A stretch of DNA of 64,000 nt from JACQZU01 sp041908165 (GCA_041908165.1 JAYRFV010000065.1:70974-134973), one strand, 5' to 3'. Positions 9,106-17,705 are shown, counted from the stretch's first letter. Notes: generated by a model from the sequence alone, not told the origin. Made by a program: numbers and translations.

Positions 9106-12100
9106 ATGTCCACCCCCATCTTCCGCACCCTCACCTCCCTCTCCCTCGCGCTGGCAGGCACCACCGTCCTGCTGGCCCAGGAATCCACCGGCACCCTCAG
9201 CGGCCTGGTGGCCACCCGCGGCGGCCAGCCCGTCGCCGACGCCGAGGTCCGCCTCACGTCCCCGCAGCTGCAGGGCGTGCGCGTGCTCCGCACCGACGCC
9301 AAGGGCACCTTCCGCGCTCCGCTCCTGCCGCCCGGCGCCTACCGGATCCTGGTCCTGAAGGCCGGCATGGTGGCGCCGACGGTCCAGGTGGTGCTCGGCC
9401 TCGGCCAGGTCCTGCACCAGGCCATCACCCTCGCCCCGGAGGCGGCGGCCACCGTCGAGGTGGTCTCCGACGCCAGCGCCGTCGACAAGACCGACGTCAA
9501 GTCGCAGACCAACATCCCCTCCGAGCTGATGGACCTGCTGCCGCGGCACAGCCGGTCCATGGACGCCATCGCCCTGCTGAGCCCCGGCGTCACCACCGGC
9601 GTCGGCGACCGCATCCAGATCCGCGGCGCCATGACCCACCAGAACCGCTTCCTGCTCAACGGCACCGACATCTCCGACAACCTGTCCGGCCAGGCCTCCG
9701 GCACCGAGTACTACGTCGAGGACAACCTGCAGGAGATCCAGGTCATCCAGTCCCCGGTGAACGCCCGCTACGGCAACTTCTCCGGCGGCGTCATCAACGC
9801 GGTCACCAAGTCCGGCGGCAACACCTTCACCGGCGTCGTGCGCGGCACCTTCTACCGCACCAGCTGGTCGGCCCAGGCGCCCCGCGGCGACCAGCCCGGC
9901 ACCGCCCCGTCCAACTCGGGCACCCTCGCTTCCGAGGACGAGATGACCCGCCGCTGGACCGTCACCCTGGGCGGCCCGATCCTCAAGGACAAGCTCTGGT
10001 TCTCGCTGAGCACCAAGCAGGACCCGGCCATCCTCACCCCGCGCTCCTACACCGACGTGCGCGGCCTGACCCTGGGCGACGGCTCGGGCGGCGCCGCCCT
10101 CGGCACCAGCGGCCCGGTGACCGTGAACGGCGTCAACTTCACGCCGGGCGCGCCCTACTTCTCGCGGGCCGAAACCCGGTTCTACGAGGTCAAGCTGACC
10201 TACGCGATCGACCCCTTCCACACCCTCGAGCTGGCCGGCAACCGCAACCGCTCCGACGACCGCAACCGGCCGCCCAGCGGGACCTTCGACGCCCGCACGC
10301 TGGAGACCTACACGGTCATCAACGACTACACCACCCTGGCCTACCGCGGGATCTTCAGCAACCAGTTCAACGTCGAGCTGCGGGCGGCCAAGAAGCACAA
10401 CCAGATCCAGCGCGGCGGCGACCCCGCCAACGGCAGCCCGGTGCGCGTCTACTACAGCAACGGCGGCCTGTACCTGTTCAACAACGCCATGTACGACCGC
10501 GCCAACGGCGCCGAGAACCGCGACATCAACTCCTACATCGGCAACGTGCAGTGGTTCAGCCCGCAGAGCAGCTGGGGCACCCACATGGTGGACGCCGGCT
10601 TCGAGGTCCTGCGCCACGAGCGGCGCGCCCCCAACAGCCCCTCCGCCACCGGCGTCCAGCTGCTGGTGTGGGGCATCAACCCGGACGGGACCTACCGGGT
10701 CTCGCCCCCGGTCAACGACACCGCCAAGGTGCGCAACCGCATCTACCTGATCGACACCGACGGCGGCACCGCCTACTCGGACATGCGGTCCTTCTACGTC
10801 AACGACATCTGGGCGATCAGCCAGGCCTTCCAGGTCTCGGCCGGGGTCCGCTACGACAGCGTCAAGTCCTTCGACACCCTGGATTCGCCGCAGGTCTCCT
10901 CCAGCCAGATCAGCCCGCGCCTGCAGCTGACCTGGGACGCCCGAGGCGACCAGAGCCTGCTGGTGCGGGCCAACGCGGCGCGCTACGTCGGCAAGCTGGT
11001 GGACAGCTACACCAACAAGTTCACCCGCGCCGGCACCTTCTTCGTCGAGATCTACAACTGGAAGCCGTCGGTGGGCGCGCTCACCAACGCGACGCTGGCG
11101 CAGATCTCCGACATCAACAACTGGGACATCAGCGCCGCCGGCAACTACGGCAACCAGACCACCGCGAACCGCTTCGGCAGCCGCGACACCAAGGCGCCCT
11201 ACATGGAGGAGGCCGGACTGGAGATCCGCAGGTCCTGGAAGAGCGGGTCCTTCCTGACCCTGGGCTACACCCAGCGCCGTGCGGGCAACTTCTTCAACGA
11301 CTTCTTCGAGATGGGCCAGGAGGTCGTCATCCCCCTCAAGTACGCCCAGACCAACGTCTACTCCGCGAAGGAGATGTGGCGCACCGACACCGACATGAAG
11401 CGCGACTACAAGAGCGTCGAGATGACCTTCCTGGCGAAGCTCTCGCCGACCTGGACCTTCGGCGGCAACTGGACCTACGCGATCATGAAGGGCAACACCG
11501 AGGGCGCAGAGACCTCCAGCGAGCCGGTGTTCCTCGACCCCATCGGCAACCTCACGGCGGTCCACGAGAAGTACGGCCGGGACCTCAGCTACTACGCGCC
11601 CTACGGCTACATGACCGGCGACCAGCGGCACCGCGGGACCATGTACCTGAACTACGCCGGCATCATGAAGGGCGGCAACTCGCTCTACGGATCGCTGCTG
11701 TTCAACTACCGCGGCGGCGGCTCCTACAGCCTGGTGCGGACGGTCAAGTTCGAGTCCCAGGACGAGCGGACGCTGCATCCGGAGTACAAGGCGGCCTACG
11801 GCGAGTTCACGACCTACGACCGCTACTACGGCTCCCGCGGCATCGGCCGCTTCAACGACACCTTCAACTTCGACCTGAAGCTGGGCTGGGAGATCCCCCT
11901 CTGGAAGTCCCTGCGCTATTTCGCCGAGGTCACGGTCTACAACGTGTTCAACCACTGGCAGCTGCGCTCCTACTCCACCAGCTCCAACACCGGCACCACC
12001 CTGTACACCAGCAGCGCCCTGGCCGGCTACTCGGCCACCGCCCGCCGCGTCCTGACCAACGGCGACGCCACCGGCTACGGCACCACCTCCCACCTCAACT

Positions 12101-12147
12101 TCACCGGCGGGCGCTACATCTGGCTGTCCACCGGCGTGAAGTGGTAG
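9106..12147 (+). CDS. TonB-dependent receptor with carboxypeptidase-regulatory-like N-domain
   Basis: 1013 residues. Signal peptide about 1-25 (cleavage near LLAQ). Residues 27-105 are a carboxypeptidase-regulatory/CNA-B-like beta sandwich (TLSGLVATRGGQPVADAEV, then DAKGTFRAPLLPPGAYRI). Next come the plug (about 125-230; IQIRGAMTHQNRFLLNG, NARYGNFSGGVINAVTKSG) and a 22-strand-type barrel to the end, closing on an aromatic residue. The fused N-domain is the OmpA-like TonB receptor form abundant in Acidobacteriota and used for large or carbohydrate ligands. It should import a substrate across the outer membrane with TonB energy. No TonB, ExbB or binding lipoprotein is adjacent. Neighbouring barrels and the DeoR regulator suggest a sugar-related substrate, which is inference. 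Confidence 0.93.
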   Translation: MSTPIFRTLTSLSLALAGTTVLLAQESTGTLSGLVATRGGQPVADAEVRLTSPQLQGVRVLRTDAKGTFRAPLLPPGAYRILVLKAGMVAPTVQVVLGLGQVLHQAITLAPEAAATVEVVSDASAVDKTDVKSQTNIPSELMDLLPRHSRSMDAIALLSPGVTTGVGDRIQIRGAMTHQNRFLLNGTDISDNLSGQASGTEYYVEDNLQEIQVIQSPVNARYGNFSGGVINAVTKSGGNTFTGVVRGTFYRTSWSAQAPRGDQPGTAPSNSGTLASEDEMTRRWTVTLGGPILKDKLWFSLSTKQDPAILTPRSYTDVRGLTLGDGSGGAALGTSGPVTVNGVNFTPGAPYFSRAETRFYEVKLTYAIDPFHTLELAGNRNRSDDRNRPPSGTFDARTLETYTVINDYTTLAYRGIFSNQFNVELRAAKKHNQIQRGGDPANGSPVRVYYSNGGLYLFNNAMYDRANGAENRDINSYIGNVQWFSPQSSWGTHMVDAGFEVLRHERRAPNSPSATGVQLLVWGINPDGTYRVSPPVNDTAKVRNRIYLIDTDGGTAYSDMRSFYVNDIWAISQAFQVSAGVRYDSVKSFDTLDSPQVSSSQISPRLQLTWDARGDQSLLVRANAARYVGKLVDSYTNKFTRAGTFFVEIYNWKPSVGALTNATLAQISDINNWDISAAGNYGNQTTANRFGSRDTKAPYMEEAGLEIRRSWKSGSFLTLGYTQRRAGNFFNDFFEMGQEVVIPLKYAQTNVYSAKEMWRTDTDMKRDYKSVEMTFLAKLSPTWTFGGNWTYAIMKGNTEGAETSSEPVFLDPIGNLTAVHEKYGRDLSYYAPYGYMTGDQRHRGTMYLNYAGIMKGGNSLYGSLLFNYRGGGSYSLVRTVKFESQDERTLHPEYKAAYGEFTTYDRYYGSRGIGRFNDTFNFDLKLGWEIPLWKSLRYFAEVTVYNVFNHWQLRSYSTSSNTGTTLYTSSALAGYSATARRVLTNGDATGYGTTSHLNFTGGRYIWLSTGVKW

Positions 12148-12175
12148 ACCGCAACGGACCCCACGGAGATTCGAC

Positions 12176-12754
12176 ATGCGCACATGGACATGGATCGTGG
12201 CGGCGGGCCTGGCGTTGCCGGCCTTCGCCCAGGCACCGGCGCACGCCCTCGAGGCCCAGGCCTCGCTGGTCAGCGTCTCCCCGGAGACCCTGAGGATCGT
12301 GGACGGACGTTCGCTGGCCGGCCTGGCCCTCGGCCTGGCCTACCGCGGGCGGCTGCAGGACACCGGCCTGCAGCACCGGGTCCACCTGGACCTGCTCGGC
12401 CTCCGCACCACCGAGGCCACAGGCATGGAGGGCGCCGCGCCGAAGCACCTGGAGTTCGGCTGGGACCTGCTGTTCCCCAAGGGGCGGTGGACGCTGTACG
12501 CCGGCTTCCAGGGGATCCGCTGGAAGCAGTCCCTGGACGACCAGACCAGCAACGACTTCCGCGACTATTCCCTGACCGGCACCCGGCTGATGAACAGCCC
12601 GCAGGGCACCAAGCTCGGCGCGCGGGTCGGTGCCGAGTTCGCCCTGCGGCCCGGGTTCGCCGCCTTCGCCGGCTACACCCAGACCGAGCTCAACAAGAAG
12701 CACAACCCGGGCTGGTTCAGCCTGGGCGTGACCTACCGGCTCCTGCAGCGGTAG
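12176..12754 (+). CDS. Predicted outer-membrane protein of the receptor operon
   Basis: 192 residues, preceded by a good ACGGAG. A signal peptide covers about residues 1-20 (cleavage near AFAQA). The remainder is rich in amphipathic beta strands with aromatic residues (FEFGWDLLF-like patterns, TLYAGFQGIRW, FAAFAGYTQTEL, WFSLGVTYRLLQR), consistent with a small barrel. It lies 28 bases after the TonB-dependent receptor and is followed by a terminator, so it closes the operon. No named family was recognised. Together with the 8401-9081 protein it makes a barrel-receptor-barrel arrangement. Confidence 0.68.
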   Translation: MRTWTWIVAAGLALPAFAQAPAHALEAQASLVSVSPETLRIVDGRSLAGLALGLAYRGRLQDTGLQHRVHLDLLGLRTTEATGMEGAAPKHLEFGWDLLFPKGRWTLYAGFQGIRWKQSLDDQTSNDFRDYSLTGTRLMNSPQGTKLGARVGAEFALRPGFAAFAGYTQTELNKKHNPGWFSLGVTYRLLQR

Positions 12755-12769
12755 CCGCCGCCGGGCGGG

Positions 12770-12801
12770 CCGGGGCGCGGAGGGATGGATCCGCGCCCCG
12801 G
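12770..12801. terminator. Hairpin ending the outer-membrane operon
   Basis: Twelve-base-pair stem (12770-12781 with 12790-12801) with an eight-base loop, between convergent genes. T-rich bases are few (CAGTTGTTCC), so it may work in both directions by stem strength. Confidence 0.65.
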
Positions 12802-12817
12802 CAGTTGTTCCGGCCCT

Positions 12818-13561
12818 TCACCGCGTGGCGCGGAGCCCTTCCAAGCGCCGGGCGATCTCGTCGGTGACGGGGCCAGGGGCGTACCGCGGCCCCTGCGGGT
12901 AGCTCCGCAGCCAGGCGTAGAGCCGGTCGCCGGGACAGGCGCTGGCCGCGACCTCCCGGTGAACCCACAGGTCGCCGGGCCCGAGCCCGTTCCGCTGCAG
13001 CAGGTGGGCGGCCAAGGCCACCAGGGTTCGGCGCGCCGCCGGTGTCGGCTCGACGTCGCTGAAGTCCCCCAGCAGGCACACGGTGAGGTGGCCGGCCACC
13101 CGCCCCGGCCGGGGACCGGTGGCCTCCTCCCCGGCCCCCAGGGTTCCCCCGACCGCACGGTTGCCCGCTGGATCGGGATCACGCAGGTCAGGGGTGACCA
13201 CCGGCGCCGCCCGCCACTGGGCCTCCGCCAGGTAGCGGGTCCCGCTCGCGGCGGCGAAGGCCGGGTCGCGGCCGGCGAAGACCCGGCCGTCCGGGGCGAT
13301 CAGGAAGTGGTAGGCGATGTCGCCCCAGCCCTGCTCCTGGTGGCCGCGCTGGATCGCCCGCAACTCCGCCTCCGGGCTGCCGTCCCCGCGCAGCCTGGGC
13401 ACGGCGGTGTGGTGCACGGTGAGGTGGCGCACCGGGCCCATCGCCTGCAGGGCGGCGGCGTCCGCCGGCCGGGCGCCCCAGGCCGACCGCGGCAGGACCT
13501 CCGGAGCAGCCTGGCCGCCCAGCAGGAGCACCGCCACCAGGAACGCCGGCATGCTCGGCAT
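12818..13561 (-). CDS. N-acetylmuramoyl-L-alanine amidase (Amidase_2/PGRP type)
   Basis: 247 residues with a short signal peptide (1-17, PAFLVAVLLLGG core). The amidase domain shows the zinc ligands of the family: the first histidine in LTVHHTAVPR, the second in WVHREVAAS and the cysteine in ACPGDRLY, along with GWGDIAYHFLIAPDGRVFAGR, the classic PGRP/AmpD signature. It should cleave the amide bond between MurNAc and the stem peptide in the periplasm, in wall turnover or defence. The start at 13561 is chosen for the AGGG eight bases upstream; 13552 is possible. It is divergent from the FlhB-like gene with only 30 bases between the start codons. Confidence 0.9.
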   Translation of the reverse strand: MPSMPAFLVAVLLLGGQAAPEVLPRSAWGARPADAAALQAMGPVRHLTVHHTAVPRLRGDGSPEAELRAIQRGHQEQGWGDIAYHFLIAPDGRVFAGRDPAFAAASGTRYLAEAQWRAAPVVTPDLRDPDPAGNRAVGGTLGAGEEATGPRPGRVAGHLTVCLLGDFSDVEPTPAARRTLVALAAHLLQRNGLGPGDLWVHREVAASACPGDRLYAWLRSYPQGPRYAPGPVTDEIARRLEGLRATR

Positions 13562-13591
13562 TGTAGCGCCCTGCGCGGTAGCCTGGGAGGC

Positions 13592-13942
13592 ATGGTCCGC
13601 CGCCTTCCCCGTCCCGCCAGCAGCCGCCCCCGGGTGGCGGCGCTGCGCTACCGGGAGGAGCCGCCCTTCCGCGATTCCGCGCCCCGCCTGGTGGCGAAGG
13701 GAGAGGGTCTCCTGGCCGAGCGGATCCTCGAAGAGGCCCGCAGGCACGGCATCCCGGTGCAGCACGACCCGGACCTGGTGGCCGCCCTCGCCCCCCTCGA
13801 CGTCGACCGCCTGATCCCGCCCGAGCTGTTCCAGGCCATCGCCGCCGTCCTCGCCGCCCTGTACCGGGCCAACAAGGAGGCGGCGGGCGACCCGGGCACC
13901 GGATTTCCGCCCTCCCCTCCCGCTTCCCGGACGACCCCTTGA
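13592..13942 (+). CDS. Stand-alone FlhB/EscU cytoplasmic-domain protein
   Basis: 116 residues resembling the C-terminal cytoplasmic domain of the flagellar/type III export switch FlhB: ALRY near the start, RLVAKGEGLLAERILEEARRHGIPVQHDPDLVAAL in the middle and IPPELFQAIAAVLAALYRAN at the end. The NPTH autocleavage site and the membrane domain of full FlhB are absent. Such FhlB-like proteins occur in many bacteria, and some can replace part of FlhB. The ATG at 13592 is unusual in having GGGAGG only one base away; an in-frame GTG at 13634 is an alternative start. No other flagellar gene is present in the window. Its stop overlaps the TTG start of the PHP gene by four bases. Confidence 0.83.
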   Translation: MVRRLPRPASSRPRVAALRYREEPPFRDSAPRLVAKGEGLLAERILEEARRHGIPVQHDPDLVAALAPLDVDRLIPPELFQAIAAVLAALYRANKEAAGDPGTGFPPSPPASRTTP

Positions 13943-14772
13943 TCGACCTCCACAGCCACAGCACCTTCAGCGACGGGTCCGACAGCCCGGAAGAGCTCGC
14001 CCTGGCCGGGGACGGGGCGGGCCTCGCCGCGCTGGCGCTCACCGACCACGACAGCGTCGAGGGCATCGACCGCTTCCTGGCCATGCAGCCCCGGGTCGGG
14101 CCGAGGCTGGTGGCCGGCGTGGAGATCAGCGCCAGCTACCTGGGCCGGTCCCTGCACGTGCTGGGGCTGTTCGTGGACCCCGCCGACGCCCGCTTCCGGG
14201 CGCGCCTGTCGGACCTGCGCGAACGCCGCAACCGCCGCAACCGGGACATGGTGGCGCGCCTCAACGGCCTGGGCATCCCGCTGCGGATGGAGCAGGTGCT
14301 CGCCTTCGCGCCGTCCTGCCTGGTGTCGCGGGTGCACGTCGCGCTCGCCCTCGCCTCCATCGGGGCGGTCTCCGGTCCGGAGGAGGCCTTCAGGCGCTAC
14401 CTCGGCGACGGCCGGCCCGGCTGCGTGCCCTGGGAGGAGCTCTCCCCGGGCGAGGCGGCGCAGTGGATCTCCGACGCGGGCGGCGTGCCCCTGGTGGCCC
14501 ATCCGGGCCGCTTCGCCGGCCGCGGGTTCCGCTGGGACGAGGCCATGCTCGACCTCAGGGACCAGGGGCTGCGCGGCTTCGAGGCCTGGTACGGGGACTA
14601 CGGTCCGGCCGAGCAGCGCAGCTTCCTCGACCTGGCCGAGCGCACCGGCATGCTGCCCAGCGGAGGCAGCGACTACCACGGCTCCCACAAGCCCGGCCTC
14701 CAGCTCGGCCGGGGCCGGGGCGACCTGCTCGTTCCCGACGCCGTCCTGGCGGCCCTGGAATCCGCCCAGTAG
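13939..14772 (+). CDS. PHP-domain phosphoesterase
   Basis: 277 residues starting at TTG, overlapping the previous stop (TTGA). The polymerase-and-histidinol-phosphatase metal motifs are intact: DLHSHSTFSDGS at the N-terminus, LALTDHDSVEG near 35, GVEISASY near 58, PLVAHPGRF near 187 and GGSDYHGSHKPG near 242. The closest known relatives are the YciV/TrpH group, which act as 5'-3' exonuclease/RNase AM or 3',5'-nucleoside bisphosphate phosphatase with three metal ions. A role in RNA or pAp turnover in the cytosol is expected. The neighbour truA, also an RNA gene, is two genes downstream. Confidence 0.88.
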   Translation: MIDLHSHSTFSDGSDSPEELALAGDGAGLAALALTDHDSVEGIDRFLAMQPRVGPRLVAGVEISASYLGRSLHVLGLFVDPADARFRARLSDLRERRNRRNRDMVARLNGLGIPLRMEQVLAFAPSCLVSRVHVALALASIGAVSGPEEAFRRYLGDGRPGCVPWEELSPGEAAQWISDAGGVPLVAHPGRFAGRGFRWDEAMLDLRDQGLRGFEAWYGDYGPAEQRSFLDLAERTGMLPSGGSDYHGSHKPGLQLGRGRGDLLVPDAVLAALESAQ

Positions 14773-14818
14773 GTTCCAGCGCCGCGGTTTGGCGCTAGAC
14801 TGCACGAGGAGACCCGGA

Positions 14819-15223
14819 ATGGCCGACAAGATCCTGCTGGTCGAGGACGACCCGGTGAACGTCAAGTTCATCCAGGTGGTGCTCACGCGGCGCGGCGGCT
14901 TCGAGGTGACGGTCTGCGAGGAGGTCGACGAGATCCTGCGGTTCGTCCGCGAGGAGAAGCCGGTCCTGGTGATCATGGACGTGAGCCTCACCCGCTCCAC
15001 CTGGGAGGACCGCAAGGTCGACGGGCTCTTCATCACCAAGCTCCTGAAGGCCGATCCCGCCACCGCCAAGGTTCCGGTGATGCTGGCCACGGCCCACGCC
15101 ATGTTCGGCGACCGCGAGCGGTTCCTGCGCGACACCGGCGCCGAAGGCTACCTGGCCAAGCCGATCCACGATCCGGACCTGTTCCTGAAGGCGATCCGCG
15201 AGGTCATCGCGAAGGCGCCGTGA
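14819..15223 (+). CDS. Single-domain response regulator (CheY-like)
   Basis: 134 residues containing only a receiver domain. The acidic pair is in LVEDDPVN, the phospho-acceptor is D54 in VIMDVSL, the threonine position is in MLATAHA and the conserved lysine is K114 in YLAKPIH. A longer than usual segment follows the acceptor (TRSTWEDRKVDG), seen in Cph1-partner and DivK-like receivers. No output domain is present, so it probably acts by protein contact or phosphorelay. The start is set by GAGGAG seven bases upstream. No cognate kinase is adjacent; its stop overlaps the GTG start of truA. Confidence 0.9.
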   Translation: MADKILLVEDDPVNVKFIQVVLTRRGGFEVTVCEEVDEILRFVREEKPVLVIMDVSLTRSTWEDRKVDGLFITKLLKADPATAKVPVMLATAHAMFGDRERFLRDTGAEGYLAKPIHDPDLFLKAIREVIAKAP

Positions 15224-16071
15224 GCCCGCGTCCGAAGGGCCGGCCCGCGCGCGATCCCGGGGCGGTCGCCGCGTACCGGCTGGTGATCGAATACGAGGGC
15301 AGCCGCTTCCAGGGCTGGCAGCGGCAGGGCGAAGGCCAGAGCCAGGCCGGGGTCCGCACCGTCGCCGGGACCCTCGAGCGCCTGCTCGCCCAGCAGGGGC
15401 TGGCGCCGCGGAGCCTGGTGGGCTCCGGCCGCACCGACGCCGGCGTCCACGCCCTCGGGCAGGTGGCCCACCTGCACCTGGCCGCTCCCGGGCCGCGTCC
15501 GGAGGACCTGCAGATCCTCCTGGACCGGGCCCTGCCCAGCGACCTGGCGGTGGTCCAGGTGGCCCGCTGCGACGCGGCCTTCCACGCCCGCCACGATGCC
15601 CTCCGGCGCACCTACCTGTACCGCGTCGCGCTGCGCCGGTCGGGCCTCTCCAAGCCCTTCGCGTGGTGGGTCAAGGGCCGCCTGGACGTGGACCGGCTCG
15701 GCGAGGCCTGGACCGCCTTCCAGGGCTTCCACGACGTGTCCGCCTTCGCCGACCTGGATCCCCGGGAGGACCCGCGCTGCGAGATCCAGTCCTGCGAATG
15801 GACGGCGGCCGGATCGATGGTGCTGCTGCGGGTGACCGCCAGCCACTTCAAGACCCGCCAGGTCCGGCGCATGGTGGGCGCCGCGGCCCTCTGCGGCCTG
15901 GGCCAGGCCTCCCGCTCGGAGATCGGGCGCGACCTCGCGGCGCCCTCGGCGGAGGCCGCCCTGCGCTGGTCGGAGCGGGCGGCCCCGGCGGCGGGGCTGT
16001 TCCTGGAGCGGGTCGACTACCGCGACACGCCGCCCCCGGCGCTGCTGGACCCCTCCTTCGGCCTCCGCTGA
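15220..16071 (+). CDS. truA: tRNA pseudouridine(38-40) synthase
   Basis: 283 residues from a GTG that overlaps the preceding stop (GTGA). The catalytic aspartate lies in GSGRTDAGVHALGQVAH near residue 72, and the family motifs YRLVIEYEGSRFQGWQRQ at the start, RTYLYRV near 130 and FKTRQVRRMVGA near 210 are present. It converts U38-U40 in the anticodon arm of several tRNAs to pseudouridine. About 20 extra residues lie at the N-terminus (RPKGRPARDPGAVAA), so a later start is conceivable. It is the last gene of a short plus-strand run and is convergent with glnA. Confidence 0.95.
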   Translation: MSPRPKGRPARDPGAVAAYRLVIEYEGSRFQGWQRQGEGQSQAGVRTVAGTLERLLAQQGLAPRSLVGSGRTDAGVHALGQVAHLHLAAPGPRPEDLQILLDRALPSDLAVVQVARCDAAFHARHDALRRTYLYRVALRRSGLSKPFAWWVKGRLDVDRLGEAWTAFQGFHDVSAFADLDPREDPRCEIQSCEWTAAGSMVLLRVTASHFKTRQVRRMVGAAALCGLGQASRSEIGRDLAAPSAEAALRWSERAAPAAGLFLERVDYRDTPPPALLDPSFGLR

Positions 16072-16092
16072 GGCGGCCGGAGCAGGGGCCCA

Positions 16093-16108
16093 GGTCCTTC
16101 GGGGATCC
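16093..16108. terminator. Weak UUCG-loop hairpin between truA and glnA
   Basis: GGTCC and GGATCC flank a TTCG loop closed by C-G, with one bulged G on the 3' side. It lies in the 39-base gap between convergent genes. Stem length is marginal. Confidence 0.3.
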
Positions 16109-16110
16109 GG

Positions 16111-17547
16111 CTAGAACTGCGACCAGAGCAGCTGGTTGGTCACCTCGTGGTGGAACTGGATCTCCGCCGGCTTGACCACCGTGCCCAGGGCCTTGGGGCA
16201 GCGCTCGGCCTGCATCAGCTTGAGGTCGGCGAACTTGCCGTGGAGGTCCTCGCCGAGCACGTCGGCCATGAACCGGGACCCCTTGTACAGCCGGATGGCG
16301 TCGTAGATGTTGTCGGGCAGGAAGCGGGTGCGGGGGCGCTTGCTGTCGTCGGCCTCGGCCACGGGGCCTTCCAGGCCGGTGCGGAGCAGCGTGTAGAAGA
16401 CCATGTACGGGTTCGCGTCCGGACCGATGGAGCGGACCTCGATGCGGGCGGCCTGCTCGTTGCCGATGGGAATGCGGACCATGGAGCCGCGGTCGGTGGG
16501 CGACACCTTGATCTGGTTCGGGGCCTCGAAGTGCGGGTCCAGGCGGCGGTAGGCGTTGACGCTCGGGTTCAGCACCAGGCACAGGTCGGTGGCATTCGCC
16601 AGGATCCGGTTGGTGAAGTCCCAGGCCAGGTCGGACAGGCCCTCCTTGCCGCCCTTCTCGAAGAAGATGTTCTTCCCCTTCTTCGACATGGAGATGTTGG
16701 TGTGCATGCCGTTGCCGTTCACGCCGGCGACCGGCTTGGGCAGGAAGGAGGCGGTCAGGTCCATCCGCGCCGCCACCTGCCGGGCCAGCAGCTTGTACAG
16801 CTGGACCTGGTCGGCGGCGACGTTCACCTCGGCGTACTTGTAGTTCATCTCGAACTGCGACGGGGCCACCTCCGGGTGGTCCTTCTCGTTGTCGAAGCCC
16901 ATCGCGCGCTGGGCTTCGGCGGAGGTGTCGATGAAGGTGCGCAGGGCGTCGCCCGGCAGGCTGTGGTAGTAGCCGCCGGTGGAGATGAAGTCGAAGCGGC
17001 CGGTCTCGTGGTAGCGCCGCTCGGCGTCGCGGCCCTTGAACAGGAACCCTTCGATCTCGTTGGCCGCGTTGAGGATCGTCCCCTTCTTCGCGAACAGCTC
17101 GTCGGTGTAGGACTTCAGCCGCGCCCGCAGGTCGGAGCCGTAGGGGCTGCCGTCCTTCTCCTGCACGGAACCGAACACCAGCACCTTGCCGGGCCCGAAG
17201 ATGTCCGACGGCAGCCAGTAGAAGGCCGGCCAGTCGATGGCCAGGCGCAGGTCCGACTCGGACTGCACCGAGAAGCCGCGGATCGAGGAGCCGTCGAAGG
17301 TCAGGTTGTCGGCGGACTTCAGAAGGAATTTCTTGTCGTAGTCGAGCATGTGCAGGCGGCCCTCGACGTCGGTGAAGCACACCGTCACCGCCTTGATCCG
17401 CTTCTCGTCGGCGAGGTACTTCAGGCGCTCCTCGCGGATCTTGTGCTCCGCCACCCGGTCCAGCCGCTGCTGCTTGGCCTGGAGGTTCATCTCCTCGAGG
17501 GTGTCGTAGGGGATTTCCAGGAAGTCCCGCAGGTTGCCGGTCGACAT
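16111..17547 (-). CDS. glnA: Glutamine synthetase, type I family
   Basis: 478 residues. GS landmarks are present in order: the beta-grasp segment VCFTDVEGRLHMLDYDK, TFDGSSIRGF, FFISTGGYYHS-like region (DFISTGGYY), HPEVAPSQFEMNYKYAEV near 235, GVNGNGMHTNISM near 270 and RGSMVRIPIGNEQAARIEVRSIGPDANPY near 345. It makes glutamine from glutamate, ammonia and ATP. The C-terminus has DNIYDAI where enterobacterial GlnA has the adenylylation loop NLYDLP, so a tyrosine is kept but the context differs; control by GlnE cannot be asserted. A strong GGAGG precedes the start. Upstream is an AT-rich promoter island shared with the HD gene. Confidence 0.95.
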   Translation of the reverse strand: MSTGNLRDFLEIPYDTLEEMNLQAKQQRLDRVAEHKIREERLKYLADEKRIKAVTVCFTDVEGRLHMLDYDKKFLLKSADNLTFDGSSIRGFSVQSESDLRLAIDWPAFYWLPSDIFGPGKVLVFGSVQEKDGSPYGSDLRARLKSYTDELFAKKGTILNAANEIEGFLFKGRDAERRYHETGRFDFISTGGYYHSLPGDALRTFIDTSAEAQRAMGFDNEKDHPEVAPSQFEMNYKYAEVNVAADQVQLYKLLARQVAARMDLTASFLPKPVAGVNGNGMHTNISMSKKGKNIFFEKGGKEGLSDLAWDFTNRILANATDLCLVLNPSVNAYRRLDPHFEAPNQIKVSPTDRGSMVRIPIGNEQAARIEVRSIGPDANPYMVFYTLLRTGLEGPVAEADDSKRPRTRFLPDNIYDAIRLYKGSRFMADVLGEDLHGKFADLKLMQAERCPKALGTVVKPAEIQFHHEVTNQLLWSQF

Positions 17548-17582
17548 GTGTCCTCCGCAGCTGGGGTCGCAGGGGCGGCCCG

Positions 17583-17670
17583 ATCACTATTCTTAATATC
17601 AGTATTTTTATTTTAATTTCAATGTTTTTTATAATAATTTAATTTGATTTTATTATTTGTTGATATCAAT
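17583..17670. promoter_or_regulatory. AT-rich divergent promoter island
   Basis: About 88 bases are roughly 85-90% A+T in a genome near 70% G+C, between glnA (minus) and the HD gene (plus). For glnA, TTGAAA (reverse complement of 17617-17622) and TATTAA (reverse complement of 17593-17598) are 18 bases apart. The island also contains the palindrome TTGATATCAA at 17660-17669. UP-element-like strong promoters or a nucleoid-protein site are plausible. Confidence 0.6.
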
Positions 17671-17705
17671 CATGGTTGGAAATGGACCTCGCTATCCTGC
17701 TGGGT

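Noticed and set aside
7387..12183. Open frame of about 1600 codons on the minus strand across the DeoR and TonB genes
   Set aside because: It is an artefact of G+C-rich codon third positions opposite strong genes; composition is Gly/Val/Asp/Gln-rich with no motifs and it crosses several genes with clear families.
14789..14818. Upstream start for the CheY-like protein
   Set aside because: The extra residues (ALDCTRRPG) do not belong to a receiver, and GAGGAG is placed for the ATG at 14819.
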